From Ischnura elegans (taxonomy: Eukaryota; Arthropoda; Insecta; Odonata; Coenagrionidae): a stretch of DNA of 64,000 nt. The notes under the pieces are model-generated. The model did not search any database. It saw only the letters and a list, made by a program, of their open reading frames with translations, and was not told where the DNA came from. Numbering within the stretch: position 1 is the stretch's first letter; the number at the start of each line of letters is the position of its first letter. Position numbers and translations under genes: made by a program. This document shows, in pieces, positions 1 through 10,525 of the stretch. Where the stretch lies: positions 1,054,001-1,118,000 of the forward strand of contig NC_060258.1 in the NCBI RefSeq assembly GCF_921293095.1. Direction: 5' to 3'.

Positions 1-1100
1 GAAATGACAGAAGTGGCTGTGGGACCATCGTGGGAGGCAACAACGAGGTACTTAATTCCTTGATCGAAAATCCAGGGAACAATTCCAGTTCAAACGAAGA
101 TTCATATAATTGCGTCAACTGCAGAGATGTGTTCAACAACAAAAAGGAGCTAATGAAACACATGAAAATTCATTTTGTTGCCCGTAATTTTGATGCTGCA
201 GCAGAATCATCAATCGTAGATGTGTCATTAGAAGCACATCCATCAAGCGGACACAGCAGTTCTTGCGAGCCTACCATCTCAAAGGGTTTAGAAGAGCTGG
301 ATAGGAAAATGCTAGAGCCCATGCAAAAAGAAAATTTGCTCAACAAGGAAACCAGTGGAGGAAAAGGGGATGAGAAAAACATAAGACGATTCACGAGAAG
401 TTTCACAGTAGGAGAGAAATCAACTACACAAAGTTTATCTTCAAAGTCATCTAGCATTAGAAATGTACGCAATCACGTGGGTCCGAGAGAGGAAGATAAA
501 CCCTATTCATGCAGCGAGTGCACTGAGTCCTTCACTCAGAAAAGGGACCTCACCTTACACAAACTTAAACACACAAGAGGGAAAAGGTATTCTTGTAGCA
601 CTTGCAGGAAATCTTTCACTCGTAGAGGTCATCTCAATATTCACTCGCGAATACACACGGGAGAGAAGCCTTTTATATGTAAGGTTTGCAGCGAGTCCTT
701 CTCTAGGAAAGACGTTCTCTACGCGCACGTACGTAAACACACAGGAGAAAGGCCCTATTCATGCAACGTGTGTGAAAAGTCTTTCCCGATTAAGAGTAAC
801 TTAGTTAGACATGTACGCACGCACACGGGAGAGAAACCATTTTCTTGCAACGTGTGTGAAAAGTCTTTCTCGAGTAGTAGCCACTTAGTTAGACATGTAC
901 GTATTCACACGGGGGATAAACCGTATTCTTGTAGCATTTGCTGCAAGTGTTTCACTCAGAAGAGTATTCTCGACAGTCACACACGAACACACACGGGAGA
1001 GAAGCCTTTTTCTTGCAGTGAGTGTGAAAAGTCTTTCTCGCATAAGAGCGACTTAGTTAGACATATTCGTACGCACACGGGGGATAAACCGTATTCTTAA
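1..1100 (+). pseudogene. Truncated C2H2 zinc-finger gene copy (duplicate of the last exon of the ZAD gene)
   Basis: The frame is open from the left window edge, so the 5' part lies outside the window and the GTG at 30 is not a real start. It aligns codon for codon with the last exon of the gene ending at 57731 (base 1 corresponds to about 56134). It keeps one isolated finger (CVNC...HMKIH), a Ser/Thr-rich spacer, and seven tandem C2H2 fingers with TGEKP-type linkers. The eighth tandem finger is cut by TAA at 1098-1100, where the paralogue has a Cys codon after KPYS. All Cys and His ligands in the seven fingers are preserved, so a short DNA-binding protein could still be made. I call it a pseudogene because the array is shortened against its paralogue (13 tandem fingers) and further finger sequence follows out of frame. 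A functional truncated gene is the alternative. Confidence 0.8.
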
Positions 1101-1623
1101 GGGGTAAATTGTCAATATGCAAGAAATCTTTCACTCAGCCATCATCTCAAAAGTCACATTCGAACACACGCGGGAGAGAAACCTTACTCCTGTAGCATTT
1201 GCTGCGAGCATTTCACAAAGAGATGTTCTCTCGACAGTCACATGCGTTTGCATATAGGGGAGAGAGGCATTATTCATGACACGAGTGTTAAAATTCTTTC
1301 TCAAATAAGAACCACTCGGTGACACATTTTCGTATACATTCGAGAGAGAAGCCTTAGTCGTGCAGAATGTTCTTGAATGAAAATTCTTTTCACAGAAGAA
1401 GCAATGTGGTGGGACACATGCAAACGCACGCAGAAGAGACCTTTTTCACGCAGAATCCGCCAAAATAATCTTTCACTCAGAGTCGTTCACGTAAAAGTCA
1501 CATGCGAAACAACACGTAGGAGAAACCCTTCTCGTGCGGCGAATTATAGTGTCCCTCTCGACAAAGAGCCTCTTAGTACATTTGTACAAAAAAAACGGGA
1601 TTTGCTTTATTTCTGCAACGTCT
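1101..1623 (+). pseudogene. Fossil zinc fingers beyond the stop, copy A, 5' part
   Basis: After the stop, finger-like DNA continues in shifting frames: KSFT-like motifs, linkers that decode as HTRERNLT or CTR-like remnants, and C-x2-C stubs such as CSICCEHF near 1191-1215. It is collinear with 57600-58070 in copy B. It is no longer an open frame. The series is interrupted at 1623 by the inverted-arm element and resumes at 4946. Confidence 0.75.
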
Positions 1624-2455
1624 CACAGTGGGCTAGAATCGAAAAAAGCTGGCCAAAACCTCAAAATCGATTTTTTTGAGCTAGGAAGTTGAAACTTCGC
1701 ACACACATTCTCAAATAAATTGTGCATAACTGCCCAGATTATTTCGGTCCTGTGTTTTCACTTTAACAATATATGTGAGGTCAAAGTTGAGCAAATTTAG
1801 CGAAAAACGACCACCCTCGATTTTTTCTGAAAATTGCCGACTTTATCCTCGTGCAGTGGTTTTATAAATAGTTTTATCGACAAAACTGTAATACCATCTT
1901 AATTGACACTTCTTATTCTTTCATTTGAAAGGCTTTTAAAGATTTTGTTTCATCAATAACAATAGATACATAACAAAATGGCGGAGCCTGTTTTCAACCC
2001 ATTTTTTTACATAAACGTAGAAAAAAAGTAGACATTGTCACCGGCTTACACTAAGTAACTTATATCATGTCGTTCTTTGAAGCTTCTACATTGTGAATCT
2101 AAAGTCAAACCTTGCACCAATTTGCAACCCCGAATTTTAAATCGTTTTTTCGAACGCACGGACGACTCCGGTTCTGGCCGGCGGCGGCGGAGAGTACGGC
2201 GACGCGGCAAGCGGGTGGATGCAATATGGTCTCATTCACTTTTATGTGTGGATAACAGATATATTAGTGACAGAAAATAATCACCAGAAAGTAAAATTTA
2301 TAAATATTGCTACGAATGACTCTCATTATGAAATCGCTGGGCACTGCAAGAGGTGCACTGAAAGGTTTCTTTCTTTGAGTGCATTCCATGGAGAATGGAC
2401 TTAAATCGCGTTCTTAAAGTGGGGAAACGGACTTTTACTAACTAATAAACTTTTT
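1624..2455 (+). repeat. Left inverted arm of the CACAGTG element
   Basis: It is the reverse complement of 4117-4945. The outer part is AT-rich. Near 2150-2220 it carries a short GC-rich stretch of CGG-rich sequence encoding an Arg-rich run. Short ORFs inside (for example 2077-2280 and 2219-2404) have mirror twins in the right arm and are unlikely to be genes. Confidence 0.9.
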
Positions 2456-4116
2456 CAAAATAACAGTTAATATATTCCTTAAACGTGATAGAAAATGGCT
2501 CAATACAGCACTTGATTTTGCCGTATTTTGCCAAATCAAGTACTGTCTTGGTGCTTGAAGAGTTCATTATTCTTATTTAGTTTATATTCTTGATTTAAAG
2601 CAATTAATAACTATTCCTTATGCAGCACAATTTACATGTTGCTCTAGTTTAGCCAGTGCAGATGGACGTCAATTCATGTTTTCAGGGTTGTATCGAAAGA
2701 ACGAATAGGAGGAAAACGAATGCAAAAGGAAGATACAGTGACCATCCTCGGAGGCAAGAAGAACTCTTGCCAAGTGGATAAAATGCAACCCCGAATATTA
2801 TGTTATGTCAGATTAAGAGGCCCTCTCAATAAGTAATTGTGTCCATGCAGCTCACCAAATTTAGGTGCAAGAATCTTCGAAAATCTGAAATGCCAGGGAT
2901 ATAATATTAACCCCAGCGATGAGAGAGTGACGCGAGCATATGATTTCATTTACCCGAGTGAAATTATTGTAGCAGAGGTTATATTAGAAGTTTCCAAAAA
3001 TTGTTCTGTTCTCTTACTGCAACTCGAATCTTAACGTGCATTTCCACAGATCCTAGTTTCGCGTCGCATATAAAGTGCACTTTAATTTGAAAACACGGCT
3101 TTGATAGCAGTGAGGACATGCGAAATATAATTGCACGTGGGAACGAGGGCCTATGTCTCATGAATTATTGCTCGTGAGCACCTTTGTGCCTTCTTGTTTA
3201 GGTAAAAAATGCTGTTCGTTAGGCGAAGCATGAAACAGGCACGAGTATTCAAAAGTCATCACAATTATTCTAGATTTCCTCTCCAAATACATAATTTGAT
3301 TTTCTCTCTCTCTCTCACTGACGCTTTAAATACAATTATGGTATGCCACCAACCGTGCATAAGGTCTTCATTCAAGGAGCTGACATTGCAACAGAGTCCA
3401 TTCTTAATTGCGACAACTGACAGGGGAAGCAATATAGGCACGATATAAGGACGTGAGAAAGTTCCGTGAACGGTTGACTAGAAAAGTGGCACGAGTGGCC
3501 ACAAATAGGGATTTATTTCGAAGACAACTCCTAATGTCATAACTGATAATGACAAAAATTATGCCAATTAAACTGGAGGAAACACACAGCTTACCGAACA
3601 ATGTAATGGATCTGTTTTTGAAAAAGGAAAACATTGCTTTAGCTCAGACAGTGAAAGTGATAAAAACTCGTCAGATAGTGAATGAAAAACAGTAACCTTT
3701 TATTGTTGACAGTGCTAATTGCAGAATGTTAGTTGGGAAAAGCGTAAATTGTGTTGTTTTTGTTTATGTTATGTTTGTATGGTAAAATATTCCTGAAAAA
3801 TAACCATTTTGTCAGCAGCGCAGTTTTAAGAATAATGACGTTGATATATAGGTAAGAGATTTAAATCAATACTTTATATTGAGCATAAGACATAGATTAA
3901 AATCAACTGTTATTCTTAGAAAGAATACATTATTCGATGTGAGTAATATGCCTTCCGAAGCTTTTAAAGTTAAAAGGAGTTCAAACCAAAAACAAGTTCG
4001 AGGACTCGGCACTACAACAATACTATAAAACGACCGTTGTCCGAATGCCTTTAAATATGTATGGCAGGTTAGGAAGTGGAGGCCATAGATCATCGAGGGC
4101 TCTTGCCTAGAAATAG
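2456..4116. other. Unique core between the inverted arms, with exon-like fragments
   Basis: The 1.66-kb core matches nothing else in the window. No transposase motif is visible. Several short open stretches look codon-like: after a TTTTCAG near 2687 (47 codons to 2834), 3441-3542 (RERLTRKVARV region, basic), a Ser/Asp/Glu-rich tail ending in TGA near 3685 (SSDSESDKNSSDSE), and MPSEAFKVKR at 3948-4028. They lie in different frames. They could be decayed transposase or captured host exons; I cannot identify them. Confidence 0.4.
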
Positions 4117-4945
4117 AGCTTATTAGTTAATAAAATAGTCCGTTTCCCACTTTAAGAACGCGATTTAAGTCCATTCTCCATGGAATGCACTCAAAGAAAG
4201 AAACCTTTCAGTGCACCTCTTGCAGTGCCCAGCGATTTCATAATGAGAGTCATTCGTAGCAATATTTATAAATTTTACTTTCTGGTGATTATTTTCTGTC
4301 ACTAATATATCTGTTATCCACACATAAAAGTGAATGAGACCATATTGCATCCACCCGCTTGCTGCGTCGCCGTACTCTCCGCCGCCGCCGGCCAGAACCG
4401 GAGTCGTCCGTGCGTTCGAAAAAACGATTTAAAATTCGGGGTTGCAAATTGGTGCAAGGTTTGACTTTAGATTCACAATGTAGAAGCTTCAAAGAACGAC
4501 ATGATATAAGTTACTTAGTGTAAGCCGGTGACAATGTCTACTTTTTTTCTACGTTTATGTAAAAAAATGGGTTGAAAACAGGCTCCGCCATTTTGTTATG
4601 TATCTATTGTTATTGATGAAACAAAATCTTTAAAAGCCTTTCAAATGAAAGAATAAGAAGTGTCAATTAAGATGGTATTACAGTTTTGTCGATAAAACTA
4701 TTTATAAAACCACTGCACGAGGATAAAGTCGGCAATTTTCAGAAAAAATCGAGGGTGGTCGTTTTTCGCTAAATTTGCTCAACTTTGACCTCACATATAT
4801 TGTTAAAGTGAAAACACAGGACCGAAATAATCTGGGCAGTTATGCACAATTTATTTGAGAATGTGTGTACGAAGTTTCAACTTCCTAGCTCAAAAAAATC
4901 GATTTTGAGGTTTTGGCCAGCTTTTTTCGATTCTAGCCCACTGTG
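4117..4945 (-). repeat. Right inverted arm of the CACAGTG element
   Basis: It mirrors the left arm almost base for base. The two 61-codon ORFs at 2219-2404 and 4165-4350 translate identically, and the 67-codon pair at 2077-2280 and 4289-4492 differs by one Gly/Ser. This near identity implies recent insertion or arm conversion. Confidence 0.9.
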
Positions 4946-4950
4946 CGTCT

Positions 4951-5360
4951 GCAGCAAGTCTGTCACGCCATGATGCGACCTAGTAACCCATTCGTACACA
5001 CACTAGATAAACCTTGTCAGTGTAGCATTTGTTGGAAGTGTTTTGCAGGGAGTGGTTACCTTGACAGATATACATACATGCTCACACGTGTGAGCGCAGC
5101 CTTGTTTATGCATAGTCCGCATCACGTCCAACACTGCAAACAGTGGCCCTGACCCACACATGTGTAAACGTACAATTGTGATGTATTATTATTATTTCGT
5201 ATTTTGCACTAAGTCTCTCACTGTTATTTCTAATCCCAACCTCCACACGCGCTCTAAATTGAGAGACTATTCATGTTGTGTATGTGCGTGGTTTCACTCT
5301 GATAAGTCACGTTTACGCATGCAACATTTTCTTGCGGACAGGATAATTTAAATAAATGTA
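4951..5360 (+). pseudogene. Fossil zinc fingers, copy A, 3' part
   Basis: Continuation of the fingers interrupted at 1623. Remnants include CSICWKCFAGSGYLDRYTYM near 5020-5080 and KSLTVISNPNLHTRSKLRDYSCCVC near 5205-5290, each with stops or missing ligands. Collinear with 58075-58490. An AATAAA-like ATAAATG follows at about 5352. Confidence 0.7.
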
Positions 5361-8300
5361 ACAAATGTTCCAATTAAACCTAATGCAAAGCTACACGGAG
5401 GAGTGTAATGGTTAATTTTCGCCTGCACAACGAGAAATGAATGATGATATTGTGTCGATGGGCCATCTACATGTTTCTATGAAATGCGTGCCCAGTAATG
5501 TGTTTCTGGATTTTCGTAATGAATATTGAAAGAGAGTAGTTGCAGAAAAGGGCACACCCAGGCTATCAGATTAGGATGAAGCAGCCTACACTACACATTT
5601 TTGTTTAAACACGTCCACAGTATTTACTCCAATGTTTCTGGCTTTAAGTCCAGTCTTAATTGGCATCTTCTAATTGCTTCCGAATTTTCTTAGAATTAAT
5701 CATGTGTTCTTTGAATATTCTTTGTATAAATAATTATTCTTGTCCACATTTTGTAAATAATGTGATATCAGGGCACAATAAAAGGCTTATGGCCGAGTTT
5801 GTTAATTTAATGAATTCAGCATGTCATTTATTTTCATTGTTAAAAGATATGCAATTTTATTCCTATTTCTCTGTTTTCACTCGCGGCTGAGCGATTCGTC
5901 ACGATTTGTCGGAATGCACCGTCAATAGGACAGCAAGGAAAATCGTGGGCCATTAACCTTAGAACGGTGAAGTCGCGAGAAAAGCCAGCAATGGAGGTGG
6001 AAGATGTACAAACATTGGCAGAGTAAATGGGGATGTTATCGGAGGGTGGGAGAGTAAGCCGAGGACAGAAGGTGGATGCTAGGTGGCGCTGAGCGGACTT
6101 GCAGTGTTTGGTAGTGAGAAAATGATTCACATGACACGTCGGACGCAGCCAAAAGTAGTACTGCGGAGTGAGCGAGCACGGGATTCACCAATGTACAAAC
6201 TTTGGCCGCAATCCGTTCAGCCGTATGAAAACGCATAGCAGGTAGCAAACAGATATCCTCTTTTACGTGCAAAAAAAGATGAAGAGCATCCTGGCATTAT
6301 CACATCGCCGAGGAATGCCACACGTTCCTCCTTCTCAGAAGCTAGGTCCACATTATTATAATTAGAATTTATGCTACTTTGTACACAAATGTGGTTAAAC
6401 AATTTATCTCAGGAAAATAAAGAAACGTCCAGTCTACTTTAAAATTTCAATACCTTTTCAGAATGTAGATATGCATTTTAGGTTAACTAGAGGTTTCCCC
6501 TTTCTCCACTCACAAAGATTACATGATGTTACATTAGAGGGTGACCTTGCACAATTTGTCACCTCCACAGATGCCATTGGGTGTTTATATTTATTTATTG
6601 CCAAGGCCAACAATCTTTTTATGGATAGTTACTTACATTATGCTTACATTCCACTGTAAAATAAAATTAACGTAATTTGAAAATTAAATGTACTATACTC
6701 ACATAAATGTATGTGGCCAAAATATTAGATCAGTCATCTTTAGATAAACAACGAGAACTGACCCCAGTGCATGGCGTCTGATATATCGGATAAGATAAAA
6801 GTTATTAACATATTGAGAAAAAATTCAATAAAAAATAATTTAATTACCCTGTGGGACGACTGAAAGTTCTTTGAATGCCATATCTTACATAAATCCTTCT
6901 TAAGTCGATACATTCAAGTAGTCAGCTGAAATATTACCAGCGCAGTAAAGACAGACATCCATGTCAACTTAATATAGTATCACTATGTAGCGCATGTCAA
7001 TTGGAGCCCAGAAAGAAATTATATACGGAGGTTCGACGAATCGGACGCTATGCACTATTGAGTTATACCTTAAGCTGCGGAAACGTTTTTAAATGGTCTG
7101 CATTGTGATTGCGGGGAGAACGTGTGTTAACATTTGACCAATTTTCTCGCCACTGGCAGCCATATCTTAAGATTTCAACGTCGTCCTTTCCGCGGTCGCT
7201 TGAACTCGGCCAAACGTATACCCTTTTTTCTGAACTGACGGCGGCTGACCGTGAGCTTGCTCGAAACCCACCCACTCTTCTAGCCAATGACAGAAGAAAG
7301 TGTGGAGGAGCCCGCAGTCTCTCTCCGAGCTCCTTGCAGTGCTGATCCCTCTCCAGCTCGCGGTGTTGCCAAATCTAATCCGTTGGAACCGCACAGCGTT
7401 CGTCCTAGAACCATCCGCCGCTCCCGAAAGTACCGTTATTCCCAAGGCTGGCAACGCCGGTCGGCCGGATGGAGGGGAAAAGGGAAGGGGATGGAGGAGA
7501 AAGGAGAAGTGGAAGGGGCAGCGCTTCTGATGGTCTATTTTCCACCCAGCCGCCATCAGTTCGGAAAGAGGGTATAGTGGCAGAGAGCACAAAGGTGTCT
7601 TTCGGGGACTGGATACCCTCATCACGGGGAGCGCTGCCCGGATTTTCCCTTCTCCGAGAGGGAAAGAGCTCCCTACTTTCCGCGGCGCATTCACGATGAA
7701 AACAATTCCAACGATTCCTAGCATTTCCTAGGAATTTATTTATGTTGCTGTTGTACATTAGCCAGGGAAACTTATTTGAATGTATAGGTCTCTCCTTCTT
7801 GTACTATCGGCGGTGGATCTTTCGTCCCCGCGTAATTACCAAGGACATATTACATATACGGTCTGTCGCTAGGGGGTAGGGTGGGCAGTCCCGAATTAAG
7901 AGGGTTTATCACCTGCCAGACACACACTCGGGGTCGACGGAAAAATATCTTTCCCGCTCAGGTCCCGCACACAGTGGCAGAAAAATGTTGACGCTCCCGC
8001 AGTTAAAGGTTTAAAGCTACCGGCTGCGTCCGCCGAAGATGAAGATGTTGTGTCAACATTTAATCATTAAGTTAAGCTGCGACATACGCAAGTATATATG
8101 TCGAATAAGCAGTCGTGGAGAAAAGGTAGCAGTGATTCAAGCAGATATGAGCCTATCCCTGGGCAAGATAGGCCAACTAAATAATACACAAAGCATTTGG
8201 AAATGCCGCGATTTGGCGATGGGAGGCTTCTAAATATGCCTCGCATCATCTGGAGGAGAAGGCAGCGGGCCATCTTGATATGAGTAAAGGCAGGGGCCAC

Positions 8301-8740
8301 GGTGGTCAGTACAGCGACACATTTCACTGCAGGCGTGAGAACAGTTACGTGAACGGCTGTAGTAATGCGATGAGGAAGGCAAGGGGAAACAACCACATTA
8401 TTATCCCGAGGAGTCGCCGTCTCTCCAACGTTAAATTATCACTCACGATGGAATTCTTTTGGGTAAAACATTCCGGAGGTAAAAGTGGTCCCCCATTCTG
8501 ATCTCCGGGAGGAGACTGCCCGAGAGGGTTTAATGGTCACCTGCGATAAGTTTTGAAGATAGGTATAGTGGCGGATAAATTGACGCACAGCTCATCAGCG
8601 TCTGAATGCGGGCAGTTCAGGAACGACTTGTCTTCCAAAAAATCCTAGCGTTTTCAAAGTCAACCTTGTTCGTGCTTCGCGATGGCGGATAAACGAAATT
8701 GTCTATTTTGGTGGGCCTTTAGTGCGTTTCCATTCTGCAT
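5360..8740. other. Duplicated downstream flank, copy A; no gene recognised
   Basis: 5360-6820 and 7845-8740 are collinear with 58490-60010 and 60005-60900. I see no supported coding region. Open frames here, such as 8280-8501, are shared with copy B but contain no recognised domain. They may be upstream parts of the Penelope-like relic that follows. Confidence 0.6.
6820..7845. other. Copy-A-only block containing a GC-rich island
   Basis: Copy B passes directly from a poly-A stretch (near 60005) to GGACATATTACAT, whereas copy A carries about 1 kb between the same two points. The inner part, about 7100-7720, is clearly more GC-rich than its surroundings and opens several long frames on both strands at once, as GC-rich DNA does. 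A CCAAT lies near 7283. No domain, terminal inverted repeat or target duplication is evident. It could be an inserted element in A, a deletion in B, or a promoter-like CpG patch. Confidence 0.45.
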
Positions 8741-9250
8741 TCAAGGATGTACGCATCCAAGACATCGGAAAAAGGTGCGAGGATTCTGGAAAAATACGGC
8801 ATAGTGCACTTTTGTGACTTTGTCGTGTTCTGCAAGAATCCTGTGGCAAGGAGACAGACGACCCCATATGAAAGGCCTAGTGCCATTCAGATATATAGAC
8901 GAATAAACCGAGTCGAGTGCTCTTGCGGAGACTCGTGCATGTGCCAAACATCACGAGCCTTGAAATGCAGAATGAAAGAACACCAAAGAGCTACCAAGAA
9001 TAGATAATTTTGTTTGTCCGCCATCGCCGAGCATATATGGGGAAGGCCAATGCACAACGTGTACTTCGGAAACTCATCACCAGACAGAGGCAATAATTTC
9101 CCCGGCTGATTAAAGAGGCTATCGAAATAGCCAAAACACCAAGCTTCAACAGGGAGGACAGCTACTCGCTCTCCATTGCCTCGAAGAAACTCTTCCCCAA
9201 ACCAGCAAATTGCCTTAGCTTGCCGCATCTTACCATAATCAAGCCTTATA
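8741..9250 (+). pseudogene. Penelope-like element C-terminus with GIY-YIG-type endonuclease remnant, copy A
   Basis: The + strand reads IYRRINRVECSCGDSCMCQ then TSRALKCRMKEHQRATKNR before a stop near 9006. After frame breaks it continues with PRLIKEAIEIAKTP then SFNREDSYSLS. The pattern of CxCG, a GQT/R block, KxRxxEH, then KEAIEIxK...NREDxY is that of the endonuclease tail of Penelope-like retroelements. The Tyr-Ile-Gly core is mutated (CMCQ). It is a dead, 5'-truncated fragment, and the reverse transcriptase part is not recognisable. The same relic is in copy B. Confidence 0.65.
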
Positions 9251-9965
9251 TAAGACTGCAAAACATCTGCATCCGTCACTTCAAACCTGAAGACGCCTGC
9301 AGCATCGCTGGCGAAACTATCGTTGAAAGAAGAATCGGCGCTGAGGGCAAGTTGGAAGCCAAGCTGCACCAAGAGGCTAATATTACTTGGACTGTTCTCT
9401 CCCCGTTACGGAAGCGGCTTTCTCCGCTCCTTACTTGTTGGACCACAGCCAGTAAACAGGTGGGGGACTGCGCTGTCGGTTCGCTGCCTGTTTATTACTT
9501 TTGTTTTACTGCTGACATTTAACGTGTATGATTTACGTATATGTATTGCTAACATTCTACGGAAGAAAACTGTATATATCAATTTTCAATTGATCCCCCG
9601 GTTTGGAAGTTAGCAGAGGTTTGCGTTGTATACAACACATCCGTTAATTTTAGTGGTAAAAACAGCTTGTTTTCGGCTAACTACTAGTGATAGATGTGGC
9701 TTCTTCATATCAAGATTGCAGTTATAGGAACGAAAACTACGGTAATGTCAAGCGCTCAAATTAGGGAAACTTGATTTTACGCGCATAAAACGGGTACTTT
9801 TGGGGAAAAAATATTAAGAACTGAAAATACGATGACGCCGAAGATTTTTTGTGACAGGCCGACACAGAAATGAATTCTCTTTCGTATGATCTTTTTTGCA
9901 TTGAAGTTGATTGATTCGTTTAGACGCTAGAGCTCCTCAAACTAGGGTATCTTGCTTTTTTACAG

Positions 9966-10205
9966 ACAGTACATGAGCTAAAAATGATGCAAGACCCTTT
10001 GAGAATAATGGCAATAAAATACACGTATCAGGAGGTCACATTCTCTCCAGATCACCCCGTGATTAGGAAGAGGAAAATTCTCGAGCTCCTGAAGGAGAAT
10101 GAAGAATGTAGCCCGAGGAAGTGCAAATGGAGCATGCTATCCCCGTAAACGGTAACGAGGGGGCTGATGAAGATACATAATTCGAATCGATTGATGCAAG
10201 AGGAC
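9966..10205 (+). pseudogene. Unidentified exon-like ORF, copy A (broken)
   Basis: A pyrimidine tract and CTTTTTTACAG acceptor end at 9965, followed by an open frame homologous to 62146-62385. The frame breaks at TAA 10146-10148, where copy B reads a Glu codon. I do not recognise the product. Confidence 0.45.
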
Positions 10206-10525
10206 CGAATTCTTTCCAACACAAATGAGACTCCCTCTTCTACATACAAGAGGGAAAATTTGAATGAAGTTCAAGAGCAAGCATGAGCAAAAAATGGCTG
10301 TTCTCGAGCGATTGCACTTTCTCTAACCAAAGTTGAAAATAAGTCTGTTTCTTTGCCCATCCCTGCCTGATTATGATGGTGACTCTATTGAAAACTTGAA
10401 TTTATCTTTTTGAGACTGTGTATGGAGAAACTCCTGAGAATATTCAGAGTATTGGTATATTTTTAGTGAAAAACATAGTACCTGGGTGTAATGTACAATC
10501 CATCAGACATTGTCCAAGTGTCATG

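Larger units (their letters stand above)
1624..4945. mobile_element. 3.3-kb element with ~830-bp inverted arms and RSS-like CACAGTG ends (Transib-like)
   Basis: The left end begins CACAGTGGGCTAGAATCG and the right end is its exact reverse complement, ending CCCACTGTG. The flanks are CGTCT at 1619-1623 and CGTCT at 4946-4950. The empty site is visible in the paralogous copy B near 58070, where only one CGTCT is present, so insertion and a 5-bp duplication are shown directly. Terminal arms of about 830 bp (1624-2455 and 4117-4945) are almost identical; differences are few, for example one codon in the GC-rich part. Five-bp duplications and CAC-starting ends are known for Transib, relatives of RAG1, whose signal heptamer is CACAGTG. 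No transposase is recognisable, so this is a non-autonomous element. The assignment to Transib is inference from ends and duplication length; a 5-bp hAT subgroup is the alternative. Confidence 0.8.
1..10525 (+). repeat. Segmental duplication, copy A
   Basis: Collinear and direct with about 56134-62682, apart from the 3.3-kb element, the copy-A block at 6820-7845 and small indels. Homology stops abruptly near 10525 and 62682, after GCATTGTCCAAGTGT-like sequence in each copy. The left end is beyond the window. Confidence 0.9.

Noticed and set aside
2077-2404. Arg-rich small proteins in the inverted arms
   Set aside because: The same frames occur in both arms by inversion, lack start context, and overlap; most likely non-coding.
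1624-4945. An actual V(D)J-like recombination locus
   Set aside because: No gene segments flank the heptamers; the pair is the two ends of one inserted element.
7167-7724. 185-codon open frame on the - strand, plus overlapping frames on both strands
   Set aside because: It lies in the GC-rich block where stops are rare in all frames; no domain, splice context or conservation in copy B.
8887-9372. 161-codon - strand frame across the Penelope relic
   Set aside because: It is antisense to the recognised GIY-YIG sequence on the + strand.
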